A stretch of 64,000 nucleotides of DNA from DATKLL01 sp035542475 (GCA_035542475.1 DATKLL010000182.1:1-64000), one strand, 5' to 3'; shown: positions 52,106-62,030, counted from the first letter of the stretch. Numbers and translations are program-made. The notes: generated by a model from the letters alone, not told the origin.

Positions 52106-52117
52106 TCGTAATAACAC

Positions 52118-53266
52118 CTAAATCCCCATCCATTCGCTTTCCTTCTCGGGAAATTCAGTATTTTTAGTTTTCCAATATATCTCTTCCAGCAACTCCGCTG
52201 TCACATCGAGACCGCCTATCCCGGCTATGTAGCCGAACACGGCGGGATGTTCACGAACATTGCATAACGCGGCACGCACCTCCTGGGCGAAGATGCCACT
52301 CGCCCCGAAAGAAAAGTTACGGTCGATAACGGCAATTTTTTTCGCGCGTGAAACGGCCTCACGAACCATGACCACCGGGAAGGGGCGAAACAACTTCATC
52401 TTCAGGATGCCGACCTTTTCTTTCTTCTCCCGCAGAGACTTCAGCACGAGACGGCACGTGCTGGTGACGGTTCCGGAAGTTACGAAGATTATTTCCGCGT
52501 CGTCGCAGCAAATAGCTTCCACGGGATTGTAGCGGCGCTGGAAGATCCTGTAAAATTCCTCCTGAATCTCGTTAAGGAAATTTAGAGACTCCTCCATGGC
52601 CCCGGCGATGTCATGTCGCATTTTCATATAGTGACCGGGCGGTACAAGCTGGCCGAAGGCGCACGGGTTTTCCGTATCCACCTGAAACCGCGGCTGGTAG
52701 GAGGGAAGAAAGCGGTCTACCTCTTCCTGGGCAGGTACGTCGACGGACTCATAGGTGTGGGATAGGTAGAAGGCATCGAGTACCACCATCACGGGCAGAT
52801 ATACATGCTCCGCGAGACGATACGCCTGGAGCATTGAATCTAAAACCTCCTGACCGTCTTCACAATACATCTGTATCCATCCGGTGTCTCGCTGGGCGAG
52901 GCTGTCGGTTTGATCAGTCCAAATGTTCCATCCGGGTGCAAGCGCGCGGTTTACTTCAGCCATGACAATCGGCAGCCGCGCACCGGAGGTCCAGTGCAGG
53001 AGTTCATGCATCAGGGCAAGGCCTTGTGATGCGGTGGCGGTGAATGTCCGCACCCCGCAGCTCTGTGCCCCGATCAGAGCGGCCAGGGCGGAATGCTCAC
53101 TTTCAACACGAAGGAAGCGCGCGTTCATGGTTCCGCCGGCGCAGTATTCTGACAGGATTTCCACGATGTGGGTCTGCGGCGTAATGGGATATGCGGAAAT
53201 TACCTGAACACCTGCCAGGCGAACTGCTTCGGCAACGGCATGGCTTCCTTCAATGACCCGTTTCAT
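52118..53266 (-). CDS. 2-oxoacid:ferredoxin oxidoreductase, alpha subunit
   Basis: The 382-residue alpha subunit has the pyrimidine-binding domain (AVRLAGVQVISAYPITPQTH, the Y-P-I-T-P motif that orients the TPP-dependent active site; FLRVESEHSALAALIGAQSC). It also has domain II at the C terminus (VIDRNFSFGASGIFAQEVRA). It decarboxylates a 2-oxoacid to acyl-CoA with electrons passed to ferredoxin, together with the beta and gamma subunits. Its start overlaps the GltD-ferredoxin stop by 4 bases, showing coupling. Substrate unknown. Confidence 0.9.
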   Translation of the reverse strand: MKRVIEGSHAVAEAVRLAGVQVISAYPITPQTHIVEILSEYCAGGTMNARFLRVESEHSALAALIGAQSCGVRTFTATASQGLALMHELLHWTSGARLPIVMAEVNRALAPGWNIWTDQTDSLAQRDTGWIQMYCEDGQEVLDSMLQAYRLAEHVYLPVMVVLDAFYLSHTYESVDVPAQEEVDRFLPSYQPRFQVDTENPCAFGQLVPPGHYMKMRHDIAGAMEESLNFLNEIQEEFYRIFQRRYNPVEAICCDDAEIIFVTSGTVTSTCRLVLKSLREKKEKVGILKMKLFRPFPVVMVREAVSRAKKIAVIDRNFSFGASGIFAQEVRAALCNVREHPAVFGYIAGIGGLDVTAELLEEIYWKTKNTEFPEKESEWMGI

Positions 53267-55011
53267 AACTCTTCCTCCTTCAGGGTCATAGCATTACGCG
53301 GGCACTCCACAACGCAGAGCCCGCATCCTTTGCAGTAGTCATAATCAATGCACCGTTCCTGGTTGCCCTTTTCACGGATCACCGCAATATCCGGACAGAA
53401 CATATAGCAGTTATCGCACTGGTTGCAAATCCCGCAGTTGAAGCAGCGGTCGGCCTCACGGATTGCCAGATTGGTTGAAATTTTAAGGTCAATCTCCTCA
53501 AAGGACTTAAGACGCTCCCCCCTTAAGAGGCGCGGCTGCGAAATCCTCGGCTGGAACTGGAAATGATCAGCATTAATCTCCGCGTAGCTGACGATATGAG
53601 AATTTCTTGAGCGACGATCCCCTCCCATGTACACTTCCATGGAAAGTGACGGCCCCTGTCCCACCAGGCACGCCTGCAGTTTTGGCACAATAGCCTCAAA
53701 GCCGTCCTGAAAGAGGATATCCATGGCCATAGCTGCCTGTTTCCCGGAGGCAACTGCTTGCACAACGCTCTTTGTCTCATTTGTCAGATCACCTCCGAAA
53801 ACCAGGACGGGTCCCTTATCGGGACGGACCAGCAGGGTATTCGTCAACGCCAGGGATGTTCCGGGTTTTTCGGCGGGATTAAGCCAGTCCTCGGCAGGCC
53901 CAGCACCGGTTGCCTTGAAAACACGCTGAACACGAAGTTCGCGTGTTTTTCCTTCATCTGGGAGTATATTTGTCCTTCCTCGGTTGTCTTCACCGGAGAT
54001 TTTCATTTCTTGCAGCGTTAACATACATTGCCCGCCATCCTCTGTAATCTTAACTGGTGCAACAAGCTCTCTGAGTTCCACGCCCTCTTCAATGGCCATC
54101 TGAATTTCTTCCTCAAAAGCAGGCATGTCACGGCGCCGGCGCCGGTATAAAATCGAGGCCTTTCCACCGAGGCGGACGATACTCCTTGCCACATCTATTG
54201 CCGTATTTCCACCGCCGATGACAGCGGAAAGACCACTCAGCGAAATCGATTCGCCGTGTCGAAGCCGCTTCAGGAATTCCAACCCATTTTCGACGGCGCT
54301 TATTCCCTCGCCGGGGATGCCGATCTGTACAGTGCGGGGATGCCCGCAGCCCATGAAGACGGCATTGTAATGGCTTTTCGCATCCTGCAGGAATTTTTTA
54401 CTGATACGTTGTCCTGTATGAATGCGGACGCCGTGGGATTCGATTTGAGCGATTTCATTTCTTAGGGCGGGAAGGGGCAGACGGTAAAGGGGAATTCCCC
54501 AGCGCAGGAGTCCGCCCGGCTCCGGCATGGCCTCAAAGACATCACAGTAATATCCTAACTGGTGAAGAAAATAAGCGGCGGCAATGCCCGCCGGTCCTGC
54601 TCCCACAACTGCTATCTTTTCTTTTTTAGCAGTGAGTCGCGAGAGGGCTGGTTTTAGATCATAGCGGCTTGCCGTCTCTGCAAGAAAACGCTCAACGATA
54701 TGGATGGCTATGGCTTCATCAAACTCCCCGCGGTTACACACCGTCTCGCAGGGATGCGGGCAAATCCGCCCGCATACAGCCGGGAAAGGATTTTCTCTGA
54801 GAATCGTCTCCCATGCCTCCTTGAACATTCCTTGGGCAGTCAGCATCTCGATCCTGGCAATATCTTCGCCTGCCGGGCAGGCCGCACTGCATGGCGATGT
54901 CTTTTCATCATACAGGGGCCGGAGGAAACGCCATGAACCGGTCTTGTTGCTTTCCGTGGATATGGAAGAGCAGGGTATCAATAGAGGAATGGTGTTCTCC
55001 GCCTCAGTCAT
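53263..55011 (-). CDS. GltD-type FAD/NAD(P) oxidoreductase fused to a delta-subunit ferredoxin
   Basis: The 582-residue protein starts with a Cys-rich Fe-S helical region (CSAACPAGEDIARI, CGRICPHPCETVCNRGEFDE) like the GltD small subunit of glutamate synthase. It continues with an FAD site (IAVVGAGPAGIAAAYFLHQL) and an NAD(P) site (SAVIGGGNTAIDVARSIVRL). It ends in a two-cluster ferredoxin (CFNCGICNQCDNCYMFCPD, CKGCGLCVVECPRNAM) that corresponds to the delta subunit. In phenylglyoxylate oxidoreductase operons (padH and padF) these two parts are separate genes; here they are joined. It probably transfers electrons between ferredoxin and NAD(P). The gamma gene ends 3 bases upstream of its start. 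Confidence 0.88.
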   Translation of the reverse strand: MTEAENTIPLLIPCSSISTESNKTGSWRFLRPLYDEKTSPCSAACPAGEDIARIEMLTAQGMFKEAWETILRENPFPAVCGRICPHPCETVCNRGEFDEAIAIHIVERFLAETASRYDLKPALSRLTAKKEKIAVVGAGPAGIAAAYFLHQLGYYCDVFEAMPEPGGLLRWGIPLYRLPLPALRNEIAQIESHGVRIHTGQRISKKFLQDAKSHYNAVFMGCGHPRTVQIGIPGEGISAVENGLEFLKRLRHGESISLSGLSAVIGGGNTAIDVARSIVRLGGKASILYRRRRRDMPAFEEEIQMAIEEGVELRELVAPVKITEDGGQCMLTLQEMKISGEDNRGRTNILPDEGKTRELRVQRVFKATGAGPAEDWLNPAEKPGTSLALTNTLLVRPDKGPVLVFGGDLTNETKSVVQAVASGKQAAMAMDILFQDGFEAIVPKLQACLVGQGPSLSMEVYMGGDRRSRNSHIVSYAEINADHFQFQPRISQPRLLRGERLKSFEEIDLKISTNLAIREADRCFNCGICNQCDNCYMFCPDIAVIREKGNQERCIDYDYCKGCGLCVVECPRNAMTLKEEEL

Positions 55012-55014
55012 AAC

Positions 55015-55608
55015 TTATACCTTCGTAAGCGGCTCAATGGATTCGATCAGTCCCGGAAGCTGTACCTCCCTGTAAGCATCTTCCGCAGCCGATATATTCC
55101 CCTCTGAAGTGTCGGGGACCTCTTCCCGTATAACTTCGCGAATGGCATCCAGTGGAGGCATACCTATTATGCGTGCCAAGGCCCCTATCATAGCTGTATT
55201 GACAATCGGATGGGTTCGCGTTCCCAGCTGGTGCTTTAATGCAATACGGTTCGCATCCACGAAGGCCAGGCGGTAGCCTATAAAAGGTGTTCTATCGGTT
55301 GGAGCAGAGGAGATGTTTATCAGGATCCAGCCGCCGGGTTTGAGTCCCCGTGTGACATTGACACCATGAAGCAGGGTCTGATCCTGGACAACGACATGAT
55401 CCGGGTAATATACATTTGTCCTGAGGAGAATCTTTTCTTTGTTGAGACGGACGTATGCTTCCACAGGAGCACCGCGCCTCTCGACGCCGAAGAAAGGAAA
55501 GCTTTGAACCTGGTACCCGGCCCGGAAGAATGCCTTGGCAAGCAGGATTGTCGCCACCACTGTCCCCTGACCACCACGTCCGTGAAAGCGGATTTCAAGC
55601 ATAGTCAA
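55015..55608 (-). CDS. 2-oxoacid:ferredoxin oxidoreductase, gamma subunit
   Basis: The 197-residue gamma subunit has the family core: LEIRFHGRGGQGTVVATILL at the N terminus, QSFPFFGVERRGAPVEAYVR (R-R-G-x-P) and a C-terminal GALARIIGMPPLDAIREVIR. It completes the four-part oxidoreductase. It lies 14 bases after the XRE-cupin regulator and directly before the GltD-ferredoxin fusion, so it is the first enzyme gene of the operon. Confidence 0.92.
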   Translation of the reverse strand: MTMLEIRFHGRGGQGTVVATILLAKAFFRAGYQVQSFPFFGVERRGAPVEAYVRLNKEKILLRTNVYYPDHVVVQDQTLLHGVNVTRGLKPGGWILINISSAPTDRTPFIGYRLAFVDANRIALKHQLGTRTHPIVNTAMIGALARIIGMPPLDAIREVIREEVPDTSEGNISAAEDAYREVQLPGLIESIEPLTKV

Positions 55609-55622
55609 CTGCCCGCCTTTTT

Positions 55623-56225
55623 TTATGCCTTGCTCCAGACTACCGCAATTGCCCTTGCAGGTTTTTCATCCAGTGATCGAAAAGAATGATTTATGTCCGA
55701 TTCAAAGTAGATTGTATCACCCGGTTCAAGTATTTCTACCCGGTCGTCAGTACGGAATTCGAGTCTTCCTTCGAGAATAAAAACGAATTCTTCTCCTTCA
55801 TGATTTGTAAAAACCATGTCGCCCGTTTCTAAAGGCTGAAATTCAACAAGAAGCGGTTCCATGTGTTTGTCGGCTTTATGAGTCTCGAGAGATTCATATA
55901 TATAATCGACCTCTCCTTCGTGATGGTGCGGCCTTCGCTTAATCTTGATTCTTTCCCTGCTTCTGGTGACTGATATTTTCATACCGGCAGCCTCTTCTTC
56001 GAAGAAAGAGGCCATGCCTACATTGAATGCCTTTGCCAGTTTAAGTAGTGTCGCTACAGGGGGTATGACATCGCCGTTTTCAACCTCGGCTAGAACGGAC
56101 TTGGGGATACCGGTCCTTGCTGCCAGGTCCTGAAGGGTGATATGCTTTTTATGACGGAATTCTTTTACGGCTCGGCCAATTCTCAGACCCTCGGGGGCTG
56201 CGTTCTTATCTTCATTTTGAATCAT
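55623..56225 (-). CDS. XRE-family regulator with cupin sensor domain
   Basis: The 200-residue protein has an XRE helix-turn-helix (EFRHKKHITLQDLAARTGIP, SVLAEVENGDVIPPVATLLK) and a C-terminal cupin (MVFTNHEGEEFVFILEGRLE, VEILEPGDTIYFESDINHSF). This type often controls the adjacent amino-acid or acyl-CoA-linked operon and senses a small carboxylic ligand. It is the first gene of the oxidoreductase operon, with gamma 14 bases downstream, so it probably regulates its own operon. Ligand is inferred to be a 2-oxoacid or its CoA thioester. Confidence 0.88.
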   Translation of the reverse strand: MIQNEDKNAAPEGLRIGRAVKEFRHKKHITLQDLAARTGIPKSVLAEVENGDVIPPVATLLKLAKAFNVGMASFFEEEAAGMKISVTRSRERIKIKRRPHHHEGEVDYIYESLETHKADKHMEPLLVEFQPLETGDMVFTNHEGEEFVFILEGRLEFRTDDRVEILEPGDTIYFESDINHSFRSLDEKPARAIAVVWSKA

Positions 56226-56428
56226 TTCTTCACCTCGGTGGCAGTTATCTCCTGATAAAAATTCTGCTCAAAGGAAAATTTATAGTCGCCGATCATATAC
56301 TGGCAGTGCGCAACATTTTAAACACAAGTTGGTATTGTGTTTTAAAGAGATTATTTTCTGTAGGATTAGTATAAGGTAAGATAATAGCGTGTGTCAAGGA
56401 GAAGGAACAATTTGCACTTGAAGTGTGG

Positions 56429-58159
56429 TTAAGTTTTTGACGTGGGGATCTGCATGGTAGGAGCGGTTTTTCCATTGTTTGCCACTATAACCCGATTTCG
56501 TCCCTCGTGCTTTGCCCTGTACAGGGCGACATCGGCCGCCTGAATAACTTCCTCTCCGGTTGAACCGTGCTCGGGAAAGACGGCTACTCCCAGAGAAAGT
56601 GTGATACTATCGAGCAATTTGTTGTTATAGTAAATTTGTAAATGCTGAACTTTTTCTCTTATTGTCTGGGCCCGCTTCTCGGTGACGTCCAGAGACGCCC
56701 CGGGCATTATCAGGGTAAACTCTTCCCCGCCGTACCGGCAAGCCACATCTTCCATACGAATATTATTTTGCAGGAATTTCGCCATGTCTTGCAGCACCAC
56801 ATCACCTGCATCATGTCCAAAGGTATTGTTAAATCGCCTGAAGTGATCAAGGTCAACCATAATAATTCCGAGGGGGGTCCTATAACGCTCAGCTCTCCTT
56901 ATCTCACGACTCAGGGTTTCCTCCATGTAACGTCGATTAAAAAGACCTGTAAGAGGATCACGAATAGCCTGTTGTTTCAAGGTATCTCTAAGTTTTATGT
57001 TCGACAACGCCAAGGCAAGATAGTCAGCCACAGTGGTAGCCAACTGCTGCACCTCCTCATTGATCCCTTCGGGGGATTCATCAATTATTGTCTTGGCGGG
57101 AATTGATCCACGGGAAATATGCTGCTGCAGGTTCAGCATTCCGATAATTTCACCTTGAGATAATAGCGGGACACATATACTGCTTCTTCCTCGCGCAACG
57201 GAAAGATGCCGGCAGCATGATTCCAGTCTGGAATCAACCGCTATATGCATCGTTCTTCCCTGCAGAGCCCGGCAATCTTCCAGGAAAAACTTTTTTTCAC
57301 CTGAAAGCGATTTTCCCCAGTAAGTGACTGCTTCGAGTTCATTACCGAGTGAGTCAAGCATATACAAGGCTCCTGTCGCAGAGAGGAATAATTTCTGAAT
57401 GAACTGGTTGATGATAGGGTATGTTTCTTCAAGCGAGATGCAGGCCTGAAGCTTTTCTGACATTTGATTAAAGAAGGACATCCTTTGATTGCGCAGACCG
57501 TATTCATAAACCATGGCGTGAAGCTTGTAATTAGCCTGCTGCAATGCTTCTTCCAGTTTTCCTCGTTCAATGATTTCTTGCTGAAGTTCTTTGTTTACAT
57601 TTCCAAGTTCTGCGGTGCGCTCGACAACAAGGTCTTCCAGGTCAGCTTTGTACTTTCTTAAATCCTCTTCGACCCGCTCACGCTCGGTGATTTCCTCTTG
57701 CAGTCGAATGTTTTGTACTTCCAATTGCTTCTGCAGGCTACGCAATGACAGGTGTGTATCAACCCGGGCCAAAACCTCTGCTTGCCGGAAAGGTTTAGTG
57801 ATATAGTCAACTCCCCCGACTTCAAAACCTTTGACTTTATCGAAGACCTCTTCAAGACCGCTGATGAAGATCACCGGGATCATGCAGCTTCGTTCGTCGG
57901 ATTTCAGATGATGGCAAACCTCAAAGCCGTCCATATCCGGCATTATTATATCCAGCAGGATCAGATCCGGCACCTCGACTATGACCGATTTCAGTACCGC
58001 GTGACCATTGGAGAAGGGGCTTACCCGATAGCCGTAATTGGTAAGTATATCCGTTAAGAATGTGAGCATCTCCGGATTATCATCAACGACAAGAATTCGG
58101 GGTGAATTATCTTTCCTCACATTTCCGGCATTATCGTTCTTGGATTCTTCTGTTTTCAA
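56429..58159 (-). CDS. Response regulator diguanylate cyclase (REC-GAF-GGDEF)
   Basis: The 576-residue protein has a receiver domain (SPRILVVDDNPEMLTFLTDI, LILLDIIMPDMDGFEVC with the phosphoacceptor Asp at about 68). A coiled coil (about 150-205) follows, then a GAF domain (about 230-385). The GGDEF domain at the C terminus has ACRYGGEEFTLIMPGASLDV (active G-G-E-E-F) and an inhibitory RxxD site (RMED, five residues before the motif). It should make c-di-GMP under phosphorelay control. The HD-GYP gene at 47916-49345 would degrade it. Confidence 0.92.
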   Translation of the reverse strand: MKTEESKNDNAGNVRKDNSPRILVVDDNPEMLTFLTDILTNYGYRVSPFSNGHAVLKSVIVEVPDLILLDIIMPDMDGFEVCHHLKSDERSCMIPVIFISGLEEVFDKVKGFEVGGVDYITKPFRQAEVLARVDTHLSLRSLQKQLEVQNIRLQEEITERERVEEDLRKYKADLEDLVVERTAELGNVNKELQQEIIERGKLEEALQQANYKLHAMVYEYGLRNQRMSFFNQMSEKLQACISLEETYPIINQFIQKLFLSATGALYMLDSLGNELEAVTYWGKSLSGEKKFFLEDCRALQGRTMHIAVDSRLESCCRHLSVARGRSSICVPLLSQGEIIGMLNLQQHISRGSIPAKTIIDESPEGINEEVQQLATTVADYLALALSNIKLRDTLKQQAIRDPLTGLFNRRYMEETLSREIRRAERYRTPLGIIMVDLDHFRRFNNTFGHDAGDVVLQDMAKFLQNNIRMEDVACRYGGEEFTLIMPGASLDVTEKRAQTIREKVQHLQIYYNNKLLDSITLSLGVAVFPEHGSTGEEVIQAADVALYRAKHEGRNRVIVANNGKTAPTMQIPTSKT

Positions 58160-58485
58160 TTTTATCCTGCTGTCACATTTATTTTGCTTTTTCTTTCTCT
58201 ATTTGCTCTCTTTAAAGGCATTAAGGATATATCACTGATGTTGAAAAAAAGGAATGAGGATAAATATCAATTTATTAAGCATACTTCCTTTGTCGCATCT
58301 AATGAAAGCAAATGTAAATAATGGAATTGATGTAATTTGTTTGGTACCTAAAGTGTTTATCGGCGATTTTTAGTTTATACTTTAGAAAAAGTAATCCATA
58401 TTGTGATGTTTTTTAACTATGCATAAATTATATATGGTGATATTCGTATGCGTCAGTTTAATATAAGCGCGAATGTCGATAAAAA
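58160..58485. other. AT-rich intergenic region between GGDEF and TauE-like genes
   Basis: No gene and no clear repeat. The GGDEF and TauE genes are divergent, so both promoters are expected here. No -35/-10 pair stands out; the sequence is AT-rich throughout. Confidence 0.5.
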
Positions 58486-59235
58486 ATGAATTTTTTGATC
58501 GGGTTGATTGCCGGAGTCGTTGGAGGTTTGGTTGGTCTTGGCGGAGGTGTCCTAATGATCCCTCTGATGGTCAGTTGGAAGGGCATAGGCCAGCACAAGG
58601 CCCATGGTACAAGTCTTGTTGCCGTGGCATTCACGGGAATCGTCGGTGCCGTCACCTATGCCTCGTTTAACGCCTTGGACATATGGGCTGCAATTATTGT
58701 ATCCGCTGCCGCACTTTGGCCTGCCAGACTGGGGGCTAAATACTGCTGTGAAGTGCCGGAACTAAAACTGAAACGGATCTTCGGTGTATTTTTGATTTTT
58801 GTTTCTTTTTTTCTTTTGCTGAAACCGTATTTTCCGTCTTTTTCCCATTCACATATGAGCCTGTGGGAGATATTGATTCTACTCATTACGGGAGTAGCGA
58901 CGGGATTCGTTTCAGGAATAATGGGAGTTGGGGGCGGTCCCCTAATGATCGGCGGTATGGTGCTCCTGGCTGGATTTGACCAGTACACAGCTCAGGGCAG
59001 TTCTCTGCTGGCCATGGTGCCTCTGGCAGCTGTGGGTGCTTTTACTCACTGGCGCCTGGGAAACGTGGAAGAAAATCTCTTGAAAGGAATCATCCCGGGC
59101 ATAATTTTAGGAAGGTATGCAGGCGGATCATGTGCCCATTTCCTGCCTGAGAATATACTGAGATTCATCTTCGCCGCCGTTCTTATCTGGACCGGCAGTC
59201 GTTATGTAAAGTCCCCTGTACCGACATGCGATTAG
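58486..59235 (+). CDS. TauE/SafE-family sulfite/organosulfonate exporter
   Basis: The 249-residue polytopic membrane protein has two homologous halves, each with a Gly-rich motif: VVGGLVGLGGGVLMIPLMVS in the first and SGIMGVGGGPLMIGGMVLLA in the second. Seven or eight hydrophobic helices are expected. Members export small sulfur-containing or carboxylate anions. It is the only plus-strand gene here, convergent with the acyl-CoA ligase (3-base gap). Substrate unknown. Confidence 0.85.
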   Translation: MNFLIGLIAGVVGGLVGLGGGVLMIPLMVSWKGIGQHKAHGTSLVAVAFTGIVGAVTYASFNALDIWAAIIVSAAALWPARLGAKYCCEVPELKLKRIFGVFLIFVSFFLLLKPYFPSFSHSHMSLWEILILLITGVATGFVSGIMGVGGGPLMIGGMVLLAGFDQYTAQGSSLLAMVPLAAVGAFTHWRLGNVEENLLKGIIPGIILGRYAGGSCAHFLPENILRFIFAAVLIWTGSRYVKSPVPTCD

Positions 59236-59237
59236 AT

Positions 59238-60764
59238 TTACCCTTTTGCCAGTTGTTTTTTTAACTCCTTTACCAGAATCTTGCCTGTGGTATTGCGGGG
59301 AAAGTCATTCACAAAAAAGACCCTCTTCGGTATCTTGAAGCCGGCAATCTGTCCCTGAAGGGCATTGATCAGATCCTCTTCCGTTAAGGACTGTGCTTCA
59401 TGCAGTATAACAAAGGCAGCCACAACCTCTCCCCGGGCGGGGTCAGGCATGGCCACAGCAGCGGCTTCCCTGACCTGGGGGAGCGTCTGAATAACCCTTT
59501 CAACCTCTGCCGGATAAATGTTTTCTCCTGAACTGATGATCAGTTCCTGCTTCCTGCCGATAACGTAAATAAATCCTTCTTCATCACGCCTGCCCATATC
59601 ACCGGTGTGGAACCAGCCGCCCCGCATAGCCTCTGCCGTCTCCTGTGGTTTGTTCCAATAGCAGATAAAAACATTAGGACCCCGGACGACGATTTCACCC
59701 ACCTCCCCGGCTGTAACATCCATGTCATGCTGATCGACAATGCGCAGCTGAATGTGAAAGACCTCCTTGCCTACGGAACCCGCTTTCCGAATGGAATCCT
59801 CCAGATCAAGAGAGGTCAGACGTCCCGTCTCCGTCAATCCATATCCCTGTACGAAACCGACAGCCTTATCCTCCTGATACTTGCGAATGACCGGAATCGG
59901 TATAGGAGCGCCACCGGATATGAAAAAATGTACATGCGAAAAATCGGCATTATCCCATTCTTCAGATTTCGTCATCAATTGGAACATGACCGGTACGGCG
60001 AACATATAGTTGATCTTTTCCTGAACGATTAATTTGATGACCTCCGATGCATTGTAAAAACTCCTTAAAATAAGGGAACCACCGGCATATATTACGGGCG
60101 TTGCCGAGGCAGCCAGCGCCCCGATGTGGAACAGCGGCGCAACAATGAGCGAATTGTATGTTTTATCAACACCGTATCCTATAAGGGAATGGATAGCACC
60201 GAACAGGATATTCCCGTGTGACAGCATGGCGCCTTTGGGGTTGCCGGTTGTACCTGAGGTATACATGATGAAAAGCGGATCATCCAGAGTGACTTCACTC
60301 GCAGGCGCCGGTTCGCTTACAGAAAAATTTGAGACAAAATCTGTTATTAAAGGATCATCGGGAAGATCATCTCCGCCATGCCGGAAATAACGGGAGATGG
60401 GAAGACCTGCGGCCTTTATCACCCGGATCTTATCGGCAAAATCCGTTGAATAGACCAGCGCCCGCGGGTTGCAGTCGCCGAGAATATAGAGCAGTTCCGG
60501 TACGGCAAGACGGAAGTTGACGGGAACCATGATCGCGCCTGTTTTACCGCAGGCAAAAAATATCTCCAGGAACTCGCTGGAATTGAGCATCAGAGCTGCC
60601 ACCCGCTCACCTTTGACAATTCCCAACTCATTGAGGGCGTGGGCCATGCGATTCACGCGTCTGTCGAACTCGTCATTATCGAATTCCCGGCCGTCCTCTT
60701 CCTTTAAAAAAAGCTTTTCCGGGTGGAGGAGCGCTCGTTTGGAAATCCACTCACCGATATTCAT
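59238..60764 (-). CDS. Acyl-CoA synthetase / AMP-dependent ligase
   Basis: The 508-residue ANL enzyme has motif A3 PLFIMYTSGTTGNPKGAMLS, A5 GYGLTETGRLTSLDL, A7 GWFHTGDMGRRDEEGFIYV, the hinge IGRKQELIISSGENIYPAEV (A8) and the catalytic PRNTTGKILVKELKK (A10 Lys). It activates a carboxylic acid as an acyl-adenylate and then acyl-CoA or acyl-ACP. The KSbeta-like ketosynthase gene ends 36 bases upstream on the same strand, so it may load the starter or free the product of that pair. Chain specificity cannot be read. Confidence 0.9.
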   Translation of the reverse strand: MNIGEWISKRALLHPEKLFLKEEDGREFDNDEFDRRVNRMAHALNELGIVKGERVAALMLNSSEFLEIFFACGKTGAIMVPVNFRLAVPELLYILGDCNPRALVYSTDFADKIRVIKAAGLPISRYFRHGGDDLPDDPLITDFVSNFSVSEPAPASEVTLDDPLFIMYTSGTTGNPKGAMLSHGNILFGAIHSLIGYGVDKTYNSLIVAPLFHIGALAASATPVIYAGGSLILRSFYNASEVIKLIVQEKINYMFAVPVMFQLMTKSEEWDNADFSHVHFFISGGAPIPIPVIRKYQEDKAVGFVQGYGLTETGRLTSLDLEDSIRKAGSVGKEVFHIQLRIVDQHDMDVTAGEVGEIVVRGPNVFICYWNKPQETAEAMRGGWFHTGDMGRRDEEGFIYVIGRKQELIISSGENIYPAEVERVIQTLPQVREAAAVAMPDPARGEVVAAFVILHEAQSLTEEDLINALQGQIAGFKIPKRVFFVNDFPRNTTGKILVKELKKQLAKG

Positions 60765-60800
60765 ATAACCTCCAGCAGGTTTATTTTTAGAAGATGTTAT

Positions 60801-62030
60801 TTACAAAGCCGTCATCTTGCTCATGACAATGGATACGTCGGTTCCTCCGTATGAGACGGCATTGACAAGACCACTGCGGATGTCCATGTTCTTGGTCTTG
60901 CCGGTTACAAAAGAAAGAGGCGCGATGGGATTTTTAAGCCCCAGAGTAGGTGGGACTATCCCCTTATTTATTGATAATGCCAGAGCGGCCGCCCGGATAC
61001 CTCCCGAAGAAAAACTTTCGCCTAGGGCGCCTTTGACTGAAGACACGACGGGTGTTTTTTTCTCCGATCCAAAAAAATGAAGATAAGCATCGGCTTCGAT
61101 GCCGTCGGGGTTTTTCCCGCCGTTTCCTGCAGCCTGGATCGTGTTAATGTCACCCGGTGTCAGATTGGCACATTTTAACGCGCGGGTCATGGCAAGATTC
61201 ATCCCTGTCGCGTCATTGGGCCAGCCGGTTGGGCTGGCAGGCGAAGAAGACATTCCCCATCCTGTGATCTCACAATAGGGTTCTCTGCCTCTTTCTTCTG
61301 CAAGCTCCAGGAGCTCCAGGCAGACAATCCCGCATCCTTCTCCGGCAACAGGACCGTTCCGCCCGATGTCAAAAGGACGAGAGGATTCTTTTTTACCGTC
61401 AACCGGGGAAACCGCCCTGAACCTGACCAGCGTTTCAAAGAAGAACTCCGAGAGAATATCGGCCCCTCCTGCCAGGACTATATCTGCGGCACCCCTCTCA
61501 ATCTCCATGGCCGCATACAAAATTGCCGTCTCTCCGGAAGCGGCGTGATGATTGACTGTGGTATTCACGCCTCTGAACCCCAGTTCGATAGCAGCGTGGC
61601 CGGCCGGTGCGTTCATGACGGAATTAGGGACCAGAAGCGGATTGATCATTCCCGGTCCTTCGGTAAAGAGGATGTTTAGACAATGAACCTTGACATCCGT
61701 CGGTCCGAAGGCCGTTCCCAGGATGGTACCGATGCGATCCCGGTTCGCAGTATTAACGGAGATTCCTGCGTCATCCAGTGCCATCCGCGCCGAAGCGACG
61801 GCCATCTGTGACAGCCGGTCCATCCTGCGTAAATTCTTCAGGGAGATGAAATCACGTGCCGAAAAATCAATGATCTCCGCCCCCAGATGGGATGCAAAGC
61901 GGGATGTATTGAAAGCGGTGATCTCTGCAATGCCGGAGTCACCCCGGAAAATGGCCTGTGCAAAGGATTCTTTCCCCACCCCAAGGGGTGTTACTACCCC
62001 AATCCCGGTGACAGCGACACGCCTATTCAT
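60801..62030 (-). CDS. Ketosynthase-like protein lacking all catalytic residues (chain-length-factor-like)
   Basis: The 409-residue protein has a full beta-ketoacyl-synthase fold (RRVAVTGIGVVTPLGVGKES, ADIVLAGGADILSEFFFETL, RPFDIGRNGPVAGEGCGIV). The active-site Cys position is Ala163 (NHHAASGETAI), the first His is Ala301 (IQAAGNGG) and the second is Glu338 (KGALGESFSSGG). It therefore cannot condense by itself. This is the pattern of the KSbeta or chain-length factor of type II polyketide and aryl-polyene systems, which dimerises with an active KSalpha. The active partner overlaps it by 8 bases upstream. Confidence 0.85.
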   Translation of the reverse strand: MNRRVAVTGIGVVTPLGVGKESFAQAIFRGDSGIAEITAFNTSRFASHLGAEIIDFSARDFISLKNLRRMDRLSQMAVASARMALDDAGISVNTANRDRIGTILGTAFGPTDVKVHCLNILFTEGPGMINPLLVPNSVMNAPAGHAAIELGFRGVNTTVNHHAASGETAILYAAMEIERGAADIVLAGGADILSEFFFETLVRFRAVSPVDGKKESSRPFDIGRNGPVAGEGCGIVCLELLELAEERGREPYCEITGWGMSSSPASPTGWPNDATGMNLAMTRALKCANLTPGDINTIQAAGNGGKNPDGIEADAYLHFFGSEKKTPVVSSVKGALGESFSSGGIRAAALALSINKGIVPPTLGLKNPIAPLSFVTGKTKNMDIRSGLVNAVSYGGTDVSIVMSKMTAL

